Made by a program: the position numbers and the translations under genes
From: an uncultured Bifidobacterium sp.
GTDB lineage: Bacteria > Actinomycetota > Actinomycetes > Actinomycetales > Bifidobacteriaceae
Reading direction: 5' to 3'
NCBI RefSeq assembly: GCF_949292005.1
Contig: NZ_CASEXV010000090.1
Coordinates: 1 to 64,000 of the forward strand
Length of the DNA: 64,000 bases
Notes under the pieces: model-generated
Databases searched by the model: none
Seen by the model: the letters and a program-made list of their open reading frames with translations, nothing else
What the model was told of the DNA's origin: nothing
Shown: positions 26,860 through 36,543 of the stretch, piece after piece
How the letters are laid out: every line of letters begins with the position of its first letter
Numbering within the stretch: position 1 is the stretch's first letter

Positions 26860-28398
26860 GTGACAGGGAAATCAGCATACGGTATGGAAACACGAACCAC
26901 GGCGCATCAAACCGGAGTCACCCATCTGGAAAGCCATCCCTCCTCTGGCGACGGCACATTCCCCGAGGATGTCCCATCCGCCACACGACTCGAACACGAC
27001 TGTCTGGGATCCGCGAGAGTACCTGCGGACGTCTACTGGGGAATCCACACCCATCGTGCGATGTCCAACTTCCCGCTCGGCTCCGCCCACGTCTCCGACC
27101 ATCCCGAACTCATCGCCTCGTACGCTCTGGTGAAGCACGCCTGCGCGAGCGCGAACGCCGATCTGGGCCTTCTTGACGCCGGAACCGCCAAGGCGATCAT
27201 CGCGGCCTGTCGGGAACTGGAACATGGAGAGCTCCAGGACCAGTTCCCCATTGATGTTCTCCAAGGCGGAGCGGGAACGTCGACGAACATGAACGTCAAC
27301 GAGGTCATCGCGAACAGGGCGCTGGAGCTTTCCGGCCACGAGCGCGGCGAATACGACCTGATCCACCCCAACGACGACGTCAATATGTCGCAATCCACAA
27401 ATGACACGTATCCCGCGGCATGCCGCCTCGCCATCGTCAGAGCGCTCTCCCCGCTCACCACGGAGACGACCGAGCTGGCCCTGTCGTTCCACGATCTCGC
27501 AGACCGGCACATCAACGATGTCACGATGGGCCGCACACAGCTGCAGGATGCCGTGCCCATGACCTTCGGACAGGAATTCCATGCCTTCGCAAGTTTCCTC
27601 AAATCGGACGCGCGGGCACTCGGATCCATGGTGACGCCCCTGTGCGTCGTCAATCTGGGAGCCACCGCGGTGGGAACAGGCATCTGCGCGGATGTCCGTT
27701 TCCGGGACTTGGCGACGCGGACGTTGCGCAGCATCAGCGGTCTTCCCGTCACCGCTGCTTGGGATCCCGTGGCTGCGGTGAGCGATATGTCCGATTTCGT
27801 CTCCGTTTCAGCATCGCTGCGCAACCTGTCCCTGCATCTTAAGAAGGCCGCGGACGATCTCCGCCTCCTCAACTCCGGTCCGAGGGCCGGTCTGAACGAC
27901 ATCGACGTCCCACCCCGTCAGGCCGGAAGCAGCATCATGCCGGGAAAGATCAATCCGGTCGTCCCTGAAAGCGTCGACCAATGCTGCTTTACGGTGATGG
28001 GCCTCGATGCGACCGTGTGTGCGGCCGCGGGATCGGGACAGCTTCAGCTCAACCCCTTCGAACCCGTCATCATGCATTCGATTCTCACGCAGATTCGGCT
28101 GCTGGCGAACGCGATGCGCATGTTCCGCACCCTGTGCGTCGATGGCATCACCGTGAACATCGAGGGAGGGCGGAGACACGCTTTGGCGTCGCCAGCCCTG
28201 GCAACGGCTTTGAACCCGGTCATTGGATATGAGGGTTCACTGAAAATCGCGCAGGAATCAACCGAGTCGGGACGGCCTGTGCGCGACGTGGCGGCCGAGT
28301 TGACGGATCTTCCGGCATCCGAGCTCGACAGGCTTCTCGATCCGCTGACTCTGTCTCGGAAACTCGGACAAACCTGCCATGAGCACCACGACGATTAA
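26860..28398 (+). CDS. aspA: aspartate ammonia-lyase (class II fumarase/aspartase family)
   Basis: A 512-residue homotetrameric lyase. FPIDVLQGGAGTSTNMNVNEV favours aspartase over fumarase, which normally has VWQTGSGTQSNMN. The flexible SS-loop GSSIMPGKINP, with the catalytic Ser, is intact. It interconverts L-aspartate with fumarate and ammonia. The GTG at 26860 is chosen as start because GGAGG lies four bases upstream; the frame is open from 26833. It sits between the two topoisomerase IV genes, converging on parE, with no transporter or TCA partner beside it. Confidence 0.88.
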   Translation: MTGKSAYGMETRTTAHQTGVTHLESHPSSGDGTFPEDVPSATRLEHDCLGSARVPADVYWGIHTHRAMSNFPLGSAHVSDHPELIASYALVKHACASANADLGLLDAGTAKAIIAACRELEHGELQDQFPIDVLQGGAGTSTNMNVNEVIANRALELSGHERGEYDLIHPNDDVNMSQSTNDTYPAACRLAIVRALSPLTTETTELALSFHDLADRHINDVTMGRTQLQDAVPMTFGQEFHAFASFLKSDARALGSMVTPLCVVNLGATAVGTGICADVRFRDLATRTLRSISGLPVTAAWDPVAAVSDMSDFVSVSASLRNLSLHLKKAADDLRLLNSGPRAGLNDIDVPPRQAGSSIMPGKINPVVPESVDQCCFTVMGLDATVCAAAGSGQLQLNPFEPVIMHSILTQIRLLANAMRMFRTLCVDGITVNIEGGRRHALASPALATALNPVIGYEGSLKIAQESTESGRPVRDVAAELTDLPASELDRLLDPLTLSRKLGQTCHEHHDD

Positions 28399-28459
28399 TG
28401 TGCAGGTGGCCGGCTAAAGCACACCACCGGCCGATCAGACACCATCGGCCGACCAGGCA

Positions 28460-30712
28460 TCAGGTGTCGATGTTGGACCTGTCGAAATCATCCGCATTAT
28501 CGATGATGAACTGCTTTCGAGGAGGAACGTTGTCCCCCATAAGCAGGTCGAAGACGGAGCTCGCCTGACGTGCGTCCTCCATACGGATTCTGCGCAGCAT
28601 TCGGGTGCGCGGATCCATCGTCGTGTCCGCCAACTGATCGGCATCCATCTCGCCGAGTCCCTTGTACCGCTGGATGTCGTCGTTGAAATCGATGTGACGG
28701 GCTCGCAGGTCCGCGATCCGACCTGCGAGTTCATCGTCGGAATAGGTGTAGAGGTACTCTCCTTTGCGCTTCCCGGACAGGGCTATGCGATGAAGCGGCG
28801 GCACGGCGGCGTAGACACGGCCATCCTCGATCAGACCCCGCATATACCGGTAGAACAGCGTGAGCAGAAGAATGCGTATATGGGCACCATCCACGTCGGC
28901 GTCCGTCATCATGATGATCTTGTGGTACCGTGCCTGCCCGATGTCGAAGCCCGCTCCGGAACCGGCTCCCACCACTTGGATGATCGCAGAGCACTCCTTG
29001 TTCGACAGCATCTGGGAGACGCTCGCCTTCTGCACGTTGAGGATCTTTCCTCTGATGGGGAGAAGCGCCTGGAACTGGGAGTTCCGCGCGGCCTTTGCTG
29101 TTCCCAATGCGGAGTCGCCCTCGACGATGAACAGTTCGGCGATATCGTCGTTCCCGGGTTGACAGTCCGACAGCTTCGATGGCATCGAGGCGGATTCGAG
29201 GGCGTTCTTGCGCCTTGTGACCTCCTTGGTCCGCCGCGCCTGAATTCGGGCGTGCATCTCCCCCACGATCTTGTCGAGCACACGCGCCGACTGATCCTTG
29301 TATCCGCGACGCGAGCCGAAAATCATCTCACCGAACTGCTTGTCGGTGATCGACGCGACGATCGGTCTGACGGGCGCGGTTCCGAGGACGTCCTTGGTCT
29401 GTCCCTGGAACTGCGGCTCGGCTATCCTCACGGTGACAACGGCCACCAGACCAGCGAGGATGTCATCACGCTCGACCCGGATCGACGAATCCTTGAGATT
29501 GACCTTGAGACGACGGGCGTTGGTTTCGACCGCCTTGCGAACCTGGCGGGCCATCGCCTGAAGGAAGCCATCCACATGCATGCCACCGCCGGGAGTCTCG
29601 ACGACGTTGACGAAGCTGCGGATGGTGGTGTCATATCCATTCGTCCAACGCAGGGCGATGTCGACACCGCACTCTCGCGTGACCTCCTGAGCGGTGAGCT
29701 CCCCATTCGCTCCCACCGATTGCGTCTCCTCGCGGTAAGTGTCGTTCCCGCTGATATGCCAGATGTCGCTGACGGGCTCGCCCGAGGACAGGAAGTCGAC
29801 GAAGTCCCGAACCCCGCCGGTATGCTGGAACGTCTCCACACGTCGATGATCGGGAATCCCCGTGTCGACGATGGTCTCGTCGTCACCGTCTGCCCGCTCG
29901 CCACCGTCATCGCGTTCATCGTCCTCAGGCACCACGGCATCGCCGGCAGGATCCGACGGTGTGTCCACCTCGCTCATCTCGTCTATCGAGTCGTCGCCCG
30001 TCGCCGGAATGGTCTCGTCGACGACAACGATCGTCAATCCGGGAACCAAAAAAGTGGTCTGGCGGACCCTGTCGATCAACTGGTCGTAACTGAAACGGGC
30101 GGTGTCGTTGAAAATCTCGGGATCGGCCCAGTATCTGATGCGGGTCCCGGTCGTTTTTCGGCCAACCTTGCCCAGAATATCCAAAGGCGTCGGCCTGTTC
30201 TTCCTGGTCCGATGGAATGGCGATTCCGGGGATGGCTCCGAGGAATCCCCATCCTCATAGGTTCCGGGGTGTCCTTGGTGGAACGCCATGTGATGGGTAA
30301 CACCATCCCTGTCCACCTCGACGTCCAGACGCGAGCTCAGAGCATTCACCACGGAGGAGCCGACACCGTGCAGTCCTCCCGCGGCCGTGTATGCGGAGTT
30401 GCCGAACTTCGCTCCGGCGTGGAGCTTGGTAAGAACCACCTCAACGCCCGTCAACCCCGTTTTCGGCTCGACGTCCACTGGTATCCCTCGGCCGTTGTCG
30501 GCCACTTCAACGGACCCATCGCCATGAAGCGTGACGACTATGCGTGTGCAGGCCCCGGCAAGGGCCTCGTCCACGGCGTTGTCGAGAATCTCCCACAGAC
30601 AGTGCATCAACCCTTGGCTATCGGTTGTTCCGATGTACATTCCCGGACGCTTGCGAACTGCGTCAAGACCCTCGAGCACCGACAGATCCTTGGCACTGTA
30701 CACTTTAGCCAT
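28460..30712 (-). CDS. parE: DNA topoisomerase IV subunit B (GyrB/ParE family)
   Basis: A 750-residue ATPase subunit. The GHKL ATP site has EILDNAVDEA (Asn), VADNGRGIPVD and GGLHGVGSSVVNALS. The TOPRIM domain has EGDSALGTA (about 531-539) and DADVDGAHI. Residues about 236-286 form an acidic Asp/Glu/Ser-rich insertion at the start of the transducer domain. It works with the ParC protein to unlink daughter chromosomes. The ATG at 30712 has GGAGG six bases upstream. It lies 86 bp downstream of rpoD on the same strand. Confidence 0.94.
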   Translation of the reverse strand: MAKVYSAKDLSVLEGLDAVRKRPGMYIGTTDSQGLMHCLWEILDNAVDEALAGACTRIVVTLHGDGSVEVADNGRGIPVDVEPKTGLTGVEVVLTKLHAGAKFGNSAYTAAGGLHGVGSSVVNALSSRLDVEVDRDGVTHHMAFHQGHPGTYEDGDSSEPSPESPFHRTRKNRPTPLDILGKVGRKTTGTRIRYWADPEIFNDTARFSYDQLIDRVRQTTFLVPGLTIVVVDETIPATGDDSIDEMSEVDTPSDPAGDAVVPEDDERDDGGERADGDDETIVDTGIPDHRRVETFQHTGGVRDFVDFLSSGEPVSDIWHISGNDTYREETQSVGANGELTAQEVTRECGVDIALRWTNGYDTTIRSFVNVVETPGGGMHVDGFLQAMARQVRKAVETNARRLKVNLKDSSIRVERDDILAGLVAVVTVRIAEPQFQGQTKDVLGTAPVRPIVASITDKQFGEMIFGSRRGYKDQSARVLDKIVGEMHARIQARRTKEVTRRKNALESASMPSKLSDCQPGNDDIAELFIVEGDSALGTAKAARNSQFQALLPIRGKILNVQKASVSQMLSNKECSAIIQVVGAGSGAGFDIGQARYHKIIMMTDADVDGAHIRILLLTLFYRYMRGLIEDGRVYAAVPPLHRIALSGKRKGEYLYTYSDDELAGRIADLRARHIDFNDDIQRYKGLGEMDADQLADTTMDPRTRMLRRIRMEDARQASSVFDLLMGDNVPPRKQFIIDNADDFDRSNIDT

Positions 30713-30798
30713 TCATGTCCTCCGACCGTGACCGTGAAATATCCTCGTCTCCCACAGGGATCCCTGTTACCTCCCTCCGTGCTCCGGAGAAAGCATTC

Positions 30799-32310
30799 TC
30801 ATTGATCAAGGAAGTCGCGCAGAGTCTGGGATCTTGAAGGATGCCTGAGCTTCGACATCGTCTTGGACTCAATCTGGCGGATGCGCTCACGGGTCACCCC
30901 ATAGACGCGTCCGATATCGTCGAGCGTTTTGGGCTGACCGTCCTCCAAGCCGTAACGCATTTTGATGACGCCCGCCTCGCGCGGGGACAGCGTCTCAAGA
31001 ACCTGCTTAAACTGCTCCTGCAACAGGGAGAACGCGACGGCGTCAGACGGCGCGATGGCATCCGTGTCCTCGATCAGGTCGCCGAATTCGGAGTCCCCAT
31101 CCTCTCCCAACGGCGTGTGCAGGGATATGGGCTCACGTCCGTACTTCTGGACCTCCTGAACCTTCTCCACCGGCATGTCCAGCTCACGTGCGATCTCATC
31201 AGGAGTGGGCTCTCTTCCCAAATCCTGAAGCATCTGACGCTGGACTCTGGAGAGCTTGTTGATGACCTCGACCATATGGACTGGCACGCGTATCGTACGA
31301 GCCTGATCGGCCATGGCACGGGTGATGGCCTGCCGAATCCACCAGGTCGCATAGGTCGAGAATTTGAATCCCTTCTTCCAATCAAACTTCTCAACCGCAC
31401 GAATCAGACCGAGGTTACCCTCCTGAATCAGATCCAGGAACAGCATCCCTCGTCCGGTGTAGCGTTTGGCCAAGGAGACGACAAGCCTCAGATTCGCCTC
31501 AAGAAGATGGTCCTTCGCCTTCTTGCCATCCGCCGCGGCCCATTGAAGCTCCCTGCGGCGTTGGAACGTCATGGACTGGGAGTCGGTGTCAAGCAGGTGC
31601 TGGGCGTACAGACCGGCCTCGATGCGCTCGGACAGGTCCACCTCCTGCTCGGCGTTGAGAAGACTGACTCTGCCTATCTGCTTGAGATAATCCTTGACCG
31701 GATCGGCCGTGGCTCCGGCGGACACCACTCTGCGTCGGGGATTGCCTGGCTTCACGCGGGGCTCGTCATCCTCATCATCCCGAACAGTGAAGGAACCCTT
31801 GGCTGGAGAATCATGGGACACGGTCTTCTCCGACCCATCTGCTTGCTCCGTGTCCTCATCCTCGCTGTCGTCGCCCTCATGGTCAGGCTCCGAATCATCA
31901 GAGTCCTCAGAGTTCTCGGCATCATCGGAGTCTCCGTCGGAATCCGAATCCGCCTCGTCGACGTCCGAATCATCAATATCGAATTCCTCGTCCTCCACCG
32001 AGATGTCCACGTCCTCGTCGTCCAAAGTCGTGGCATCCACCTCATCCACCGAATTCGTCCCGGATGTGCGGCTCTTCCCCTTTCCCGAGGTTTTTCCCGA
32101 CACGCCGCGCTTCGAGGATTGTGCTTTCGTCGTGGACGAAGGGCTTTTGGCTCCGGACTTCGCCTTCGTCGCGGATGCGGCCGATGTCTTCTTCGGCTTC
32201 GTCGTTCGAGAGCGCGCGGCCGTTCCACGACCCTTCACGGCAGTCTCGTCTCCGGCCTTCTGCGCCTGATCGACATGTTCCTGCGTCGTCGCTGATTCCT
32301 TGGTGGCCAA
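30799..32310 (-). CDS. rpoD: primary RNA polymerase sigma factor RpoD/HrdB (SigA)
   Basis: A 503-residue group 1 sigma-70. An N-terminal Ala/Lys/Ser-rich basic segment (about 1-75) is followed by an Asp/Glu/Ser acidic segment (about 75-160). Region 1.2 (DPVKDYLKQIG), region 2 (YATWWIRQAITRA), region 3, and region 4 ending in the HTH VTRERIRQIESKTM then follow. TTG at 32310 is proposed as start: GGGAGG lies seven bases upstream and a good promoter (32349-32378) falls inside the longer open frame that begins at 32382. Confidence 0.95.
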   Translation of the reverse strand: MATKESATTQEHVDQAQKAGDETAVKGRGTAARSRTTKPKKTSAASATKAKSGAKSPSSTTKAQSSKRGVSGKTSGKGKSRTSGTNSVDEVDATTLDDEDVDISVEDEEFDIDDSDVDEADSDSDGDSDDAENSEDSDDSEPDHEGDDSEDEDTEQADGSEKTVSHDSPAKGSFTVRDDEDDEPRVKPGNPRRRVVSAGATADPVKDYLKQIGRVSLLNAEQEVDLSERIEAGLYAQHLLDTDSQSMTFQRRRELQWAAADGKKAKDHLLEANLRLVVSLAKRYTGRGMLFLDLIQEGNLGLIRAVEKFDWKKGFKFSTYATWWIRQAITRAMADQARTIRVPVHMVEVINKLSRVQRQMLQDLGREPTPDEIARELDMPVEKVQEVQKYGREPISLHTPLGEDGDSEFGDLIEDTDAIAPSDAVAFSLLQEQFKQVLETLSPREAGVIKMRYGLEDGQPKTLDDIGRVYGVTRERIRQIESKTMSKLRHPSRSQTLRDFLDQ

Positions 32311-32348
32311 GCTCTTTCCTCCCACGTCATGCCCCCGCCGCCCATTCG

Positions 32349-32378
32349 GGCATAGCTTAGGCAAGGGCAAATCGTCAA
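32349..32378 (-). promoter_or_regulatory. predicted promoter of rpoD
   Basis: On the minus strand, TTGACG (32378 to 32373) and TATGCC (32354 to 32349) are 18 bp apart. The transcript would start near 32342, about 32 bp before the TTG start with GGGAGG. This supports the internal TTG over the ATG at 32382. Confidence 0.5.
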
Positions 32379-32409
32379 CCATTGGAGTTAACCACCGACG
32401 GAGGACTAA

Positions 32410-32432
32410 ATTCCCCTATTCCTCTGGGAATG
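32410..32432 (-). terminator. weak hairpin at the end of the DUF4192-like gene
   Basis: On the minus strand, ATTCCC and GGGAAT form a short stem around a loop of about ten bases, overlapping the stop codon of the upstream gene and followed by TTTAG. It may partly end that transcript before the rpoD promoter. Confidence 0.35.
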
Positions 32433-33090
32433 AAACATCACATCTTTTCGACGCGCCCACCCACGCCGGGAAAACGCCTCTGTCAAGAGCGGACATCACA
32501 ATCGACGCCAACGAGCACGAGGAATCGGCATCATGCGCGGACTCAGCCCTGCGCCGGGCTCCATCCCGCCCCATCCACCACATTACATACGCGATCACGG
32601 CATGGGGTTGCGCAGATTGACTGGATTCAGCCATCGCCGCCATGCGCTCGAGGATGCTTATGGCACGGACGCACCGCTCCTCATCGGGCCGTGACTCGGG
32701 ATCCTCGAAAGCCCGTGAAAGATGCTCCGACATTTTTGACACGCTGGCGGAATCATGTGGATGGGCCGCCATCGCGAGAAGGGAATCGACCTCATCGACC
32801 ATGCAGACCACAGACACGATAAGACTGTCTCTGAACGACATGAACTCATTCACACCGACGAGCAGTATCTCCACATCGCCTTGGGACAGCGGGATACCTT
32901 TCGAAATAGCATCGACCCACCTTTCAAGCGGGTGGGCCAAGACGTCGTCGATGGTCGCCGCCAAACCATTCTCCCGACATGAGGCACGCAGGTCATCCAC
33001 GCGACCACGCATGCGTCCGCGCGCATTCTCGGTGTCGCAGCCATCCGCGCCGTCATCGTCCGTCCATTTCGTTTGGATGCAATCCTTCAT
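32416..33090 (-). CDS. DUF4192-like conserved actinobacterial protein
   Basis: A 224-residue protein of unknown function, predicted soluble and helical. DVEILLVGVNEFMSFRDSLIVSVV and the C-terminal pattern AVIAYVMWWMGRDGARRRAESA...CSLASIVMSALDRGVFPAW resemble actinobacterial DUF4192 proteins, which end in a TPR-like helical repeat. The ATG at 33090 has GGGGGAG five bases upstream. The frame continues to a TTG at 33237, only 3 bp from the divergent idsA start, and that extra stretch (PSAEAISARVG) also looks protein-like, so the start is not settled. It lies upstream of rpoD. Confidence 0.65.
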   Translation of the reverse strand: MKDCIQTKWTDDDGADGCDTENARGRMRGRVDDLRASCRENGLAATIDDVLAHPLERWVDAISKGIPLSQGDVEILLVGVNEFMSFRDSLIVSVVCMVDEVDSLLAMAAHPHDSASVSKMSEHLSRAFEDPESRPDEERCVRAISILERMAAMAESSQSAQPHAVIAYVMWWMGRDGARRRAESAHDADSSCSLASIVMSALDRGVFPAWVGASKRCDVSFPEE

Positions 33091-33240
33091 TCGAGCTCCC
33101 CCACCTCCAGGTTCATGCGCCATCGTGTCGAACGCAATCCCCACTCTCGCCGATATGGCTTCAGCCGAAGGAAGGCACCCGGAAGTGTGGTCAAACGCAC
33201 CGGCCACAACGACGTAGAACGGTGTGGCTAATCTCAAGGC

Positions 33241-34341
33241 ATGAGCTGCATCCCCGATCGATCCTCCATAGAGAGGCGCTCTCTCGACCTCATCGACCGC
33301 TATGCGCCGCCCGTGAGCCGTTCGACGGCCGATGACGTGTGCTCCCGCGTGCTGGCCGATGTCGTGTCCCAGGCGCAGTCATCCACCGTCGGAGGCAAAA
33401 GGCTGAGAGCCCGTCTCGCCCTTGCCTCGTATCTATGCCTCCACGGCGAGCATATGGACGCCATGCTTGACCTCGCGTGCGCGATCGAGATATTCCAGAC
33501 CGCGGCGCTCGTCCACGACGACATCATCGACGACTCCGACCTTCGACGCGGCCAGCCCAGTGCGCACAGGGCTCTGGGAAACCGCGTCCACAGCGCGCGG
33601 ATAGGCCGTGGCCTGGGACTTATGCTGGGAGACGTTCTCGCCACGTGCAGCATCGACGCCGCCGCCACAGCCTCCTCCTCCCTATGCAATGCGGGTCTTG
33701 TGGTCTCGTCTTTCCTCACCATGCAGCGGGACGTCGGGGTTGGACAAGTCATGGATCTTGGCGTCGAGCTCACCCCACTGTCCGAACCACGCGAGCTCGT
33801 GGGCGCATCATTGAACGTCTTTCGATGGAAAACCGCGAGCTACACCACGATCGCCCCGTTGGAGCTGGGATTCCTGGCTTCCGGTTCCTGGGAGCCCGCC
33901 GACTGCGTGAAGGCGGCTCATGCAATCGGCGAACCCCTTGGCGTGGCGTTCCAGCTTGAGGATGACCTTCTTGATGTCGTGGGTTCGCCGTCCTCCACCG
34001 GCAAACCAGTCGGCGGCGATATCAGGGAGGGGAAAAGAACCGTTCTTCTTGCGGACGCCATCGACTCCGCGCGGCCATCCGACAGGCAAACCCTCATATC
34101 CATCTTCGAGAAGCGCGAGCGGACGGATGAGGACGTTCGGACCGCGGCGGGAATTTTCGAATCCTCCGGAGCTCTTGAGAAGTCGCGCCAACGCATAGCC
34201 CATTTGTGGTCGCAAGCAGTGATGGCCATCGACTCATGTCGGCTCGACGACACGTCAAACGACCTTCTGAGGACGTCGTGCATGGAATTCGTGCCGATGA
34301 TGGGCCATGCCCGCAAGGGAGACGCGGAGCCACTAAACTGA
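33241..34341 (+). CDS. polyprenyl diphosphate synthase (trans-isoprenyl transferase)
   Basis: A 366-residue class I isoprenyl synthase. GGKRLRARLAL binds the pyrophosphate, the first aspartate motif is in VHDDIIDDSDLRRGQP, and the second is DDLLDVVG. It condenses IPP with an allylic diphosphate to a C15-C50 chain; the length cannot be read reliably. The product may feed menaquinone-like or carrier lipids. The start ATG at 33241 has only a weak AAGG ahead. It is followed after 42 bp by pknB on the same strand. Confidence 0.92.
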   Translation: MSCIPDRSSIERRSLDLIDRYAPPVSRSTADDVCSRVLADVVSQAQSSTVGGKRLRARLALASYLCLHGEHMDAMLDLACAIEIFQTAALVHDDIIDDSDLRRGQPSAHRALGNRVHSARIGRGLGLMLGDVLATCSIDAAATASSSLCNAGLVVSSFLTMQRDVGVGQVMDLGVELTPLSEPRELVGASLNVFRWKTASYTTIAPLELGFLASGSWEPADCVKAAHAIGEPLGVAFQLEDDLLDVVGSPSSTGKPVGGDIREGKRTVLLADAIDSARPSDRQTLISIFEKRERTDEDVRTAAGIFESSGALEKSRQRIAHLWSQAVMAIDSCRLDDTSNDLLRTSCMEFVPMMGHARKGDAEPLN

Positions 34342-34383
34342 TGTCACCAGAACATCCATACAACGGGGGGCCGGCAGGACACC

Positions 34384-36543
34384 ATGGGTGATTCCACCAC
34401 ACAGGTCGAGGGAACCGTCATCGACGGCCGCTATCGCATCACCCGCCGCATAGCCGCGGGTGGCATGGCGACCGTCTTCCTCGCCATCGACGGAAGGCTC
34501 GACAGGAACGTCGCGATCAAAGTGATGCACACCCAATTGGCGAATGGGCCACACCGCGAGCAGTTCGTGGAACGATTCCACCGCGAGGCCCGATCCGCGG
34601 CCGCGATCGCCAACCCCCATATCGTGCAGGTCTACGACACCGGCGAGTACTCCCAACGTGAGTACCTCGTCATGGAATACGTCCACGGGGTCAACCTCCG
34701 CGACGAGATGTCACGCCGCTCGACATTCGACGTGCGCTCGACATTCCGCATCCTCGCGGAAACGTTGGACGGCCTCGCCGCTGCTCATGCCGCCGGGCTC
34801 GTCCACCGTGACATCAAGCCCGAGAACATTCTGATCAACGACAGAGGGCGTGTGCAGATTACTGATTTCGGGCTCGCCAAGGCCGCGTCCCAGGCGACGC
34901 TCTCCTCCACCGGCATGCTTCTGGGAACCGCATCCTATCTCGCCCCGGAATTGATTGAAAAGAACATCTCCACACCGCAGGGAGATCTGTACTCCGTGGG
35001 AATGATGGCCTGGGAGATGCTCGCCGGACGGCTTCCCTTCGTGTCGGACAACCCCGTCACCCTCGTCTTCCGTCATGTCCATGACGACGTTCCTCCCGTC
35101 GATCAGGTCTGCCCCGGCATCGATCCGGCCATCGTGGCGTTCATCAGGCGGCTTACGGCCAGAGATCCCAGCCAACGTCCACGTGATGCCGTGGAGGCGT
35201 TCTCAATCGTCAGGGATCTGGTCCGAGGCCTTCCCGCGGCGGCATGGGATTACCGTTTGTCTCCCGCAGCGGCACCATTCGATGTGACAGGTCGGTCCGA
35301 TGTGACGCATGAATCCGAGAAGATGGATGAAAGAAGCCTCGCAAATCCAGTGGCTCCCACGGATTTGACAGGACTACGGACTAACCAGCCGGACCAGACA
35401 GGCGGAACGAACGAGACGGACGTGGACGCGGCGAGGACGCCATTCGCGTCGCAGGACACGCAGGTGTCGCAGTATGACGACGCTGAGGCCGGACGCACGG
35501 GGTTCCCTGGCGATGCGATGGCGACCATGCCTCTTGCGGGGGACGAATCGGTCCGTCCGCACGCGCACCGACGTGCCGTGATCATCACTCTGATCCTCAG
35601 CGCGCTGGTCCTTGCGGCTGCGGCGGGGACCGGGGTCTGGTGGTACATGCGCGGTCCAGGAAGCTACTGGACTCTTCCCAAACCGGCGGGTTTGTCGTGT
35701 TCCTCGGACACCGCGTGCGTCATTACGAACGTATCGTGGAAGAACTATCAGAGGTCTCTCACTGTGGTGGGAATACCCTATTCGGTCACAACAAGCTACA
35801 GCGACGACGTGGCGACCGGAAAGATCATCTCGACATCGCCGTCAACCGTGGGATCCCATGTAGGCAGACGAACGAACGACACAGTGTCCGTTGTCGTGTC
35901 CAAAGGCGTGAGAAAGGCCACCGTCCCCAACGATATCCTCGACACAGACACCACCCATGGAAAGAACCCCATCGCGGCTTTGCAAAAAGCCGGATTCACG
36001 AATATCGCCCATAATGATGACAGTGACTCATGGTCATTGTCGGTTCCGAAAGGCTCGGTGATATCGATCAGCCTTGACCCGGGGACGACGGCCAATCATT
36101 CGACTCCCATCACAGTCGTTCTCTCCAAAGGACCCATGCCCGTGAGCATGCCGGACATCGTCGGGAAAACAAAAAGCGAGGCGCAGTCCTCGTTCGACGA
36201 CGCCAAGCTCACCGCCACATACACCGAGGAATACAGCGACACGGTCAAGAAGGGCGTGGTCATATCGGCCGAGTACGCCGCCGGCAAGGAACTTTACTGG
36301 GGCGACACGGTGTCCGTCGTCGTGTCCAAAGGGCCTGAGATGGTCACCATTCCCGACGTGCGGGGAATGTCGACGACGAAGGCGAAATCCGTGCTGACGG
36401 CACTAGGCCTTCGCATCACCGTGAGCGCCCCACTCGGCGATCTGACGCACACGGTACGCCTTCAATCGATCAGCCCGGGGACACAGAGCCGGCTACGTAG
36501 CGAGAAAGGTGTCGCGACATCCATCACTTTGACGGTTGTGTGA
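34384..36543 (+). CDS. pknB: PASTA-domain Ser/Thr protein kinase PknB
   Basis: A 719-residue membrane kinase. The kinase domain (about 10-275) has GGMATVFLA, the invariant Lys in VAIKVM, HRDIKPENIL and DFGLAK. A Thr/Asp-rich juxtamembrane linker leads to one TM helix (about 400-422, IITLILSALVLAAAAGTGVW). The outside part has about four PASTA repeats: a divergent first one, then units beginning near VPNDILDTD, VSMPDIVGK and VTIPDVRGM. PASTA kinases sense muropeptides or lipid II and control growth and division. No partner phosphatase is adjacent. The 3' end overlaps the convergent acyltransferase by 20 bp. Confidence 0.95.
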   Translation: MGDSTTQVEGTVIDGRYRITRRIAAGGMATVFLAIDGRLDRNVAIKVMHTQLANGPHREQFVERFHREARSAAAIANPHIVQVYDTGEYSQREYLVMEYVHGVNLRDEMSRRSTFDVRSTFRILAETLDGLAAAHAAGLVHRDIKPENILINDRGRVQITDFGLAKAASQATLSSTGMLLGTASYLAPELIEKNISTPQGDLYSVGMMAWEMLAGRLPFVSDNPVTLVFRHVHDDVPPVDQVCPGIDPAIVAFIRRLTARDPSQRPRDAVEAFSIVRDLVRGLPAAAWDYRLSPAAAPFDVTGRSDVTHESEKMDERSLANPVAPTDLTGLRTNQPDQTGGTNETDVDAARTPFASQDTQVSQYDDAEAGRTGFPGDAMATMPLAGDESVRPHAHRRAVIITLILSALVLAAAAGTGVWWYMRGPGSYWTLPKPAGLSCSSDTACVITNVSWKNYQRSLTVVGIPYSVTTSYSDDVATGKIISTSPSTVGSHVGRRTNDTVSVVVSKGVRKATVPNDILDTDTTHGKNPIAALQKAGFTNIAHNDDSDSWSLSVPKGSVISISLDPGTTANHSTPITVVLSKGPMPVSMPDIVGKTKSEAQSSFDDAKLTATYTEEYSDTVKKGVVISAEYAAGKELYWGDTVSVVVSKGPEMVTIPDVRGMSTTKAKSVLTALGLRITVSAPLGDLTHTVRLQSISPGTQSRLRSEKGVATSITLTVV

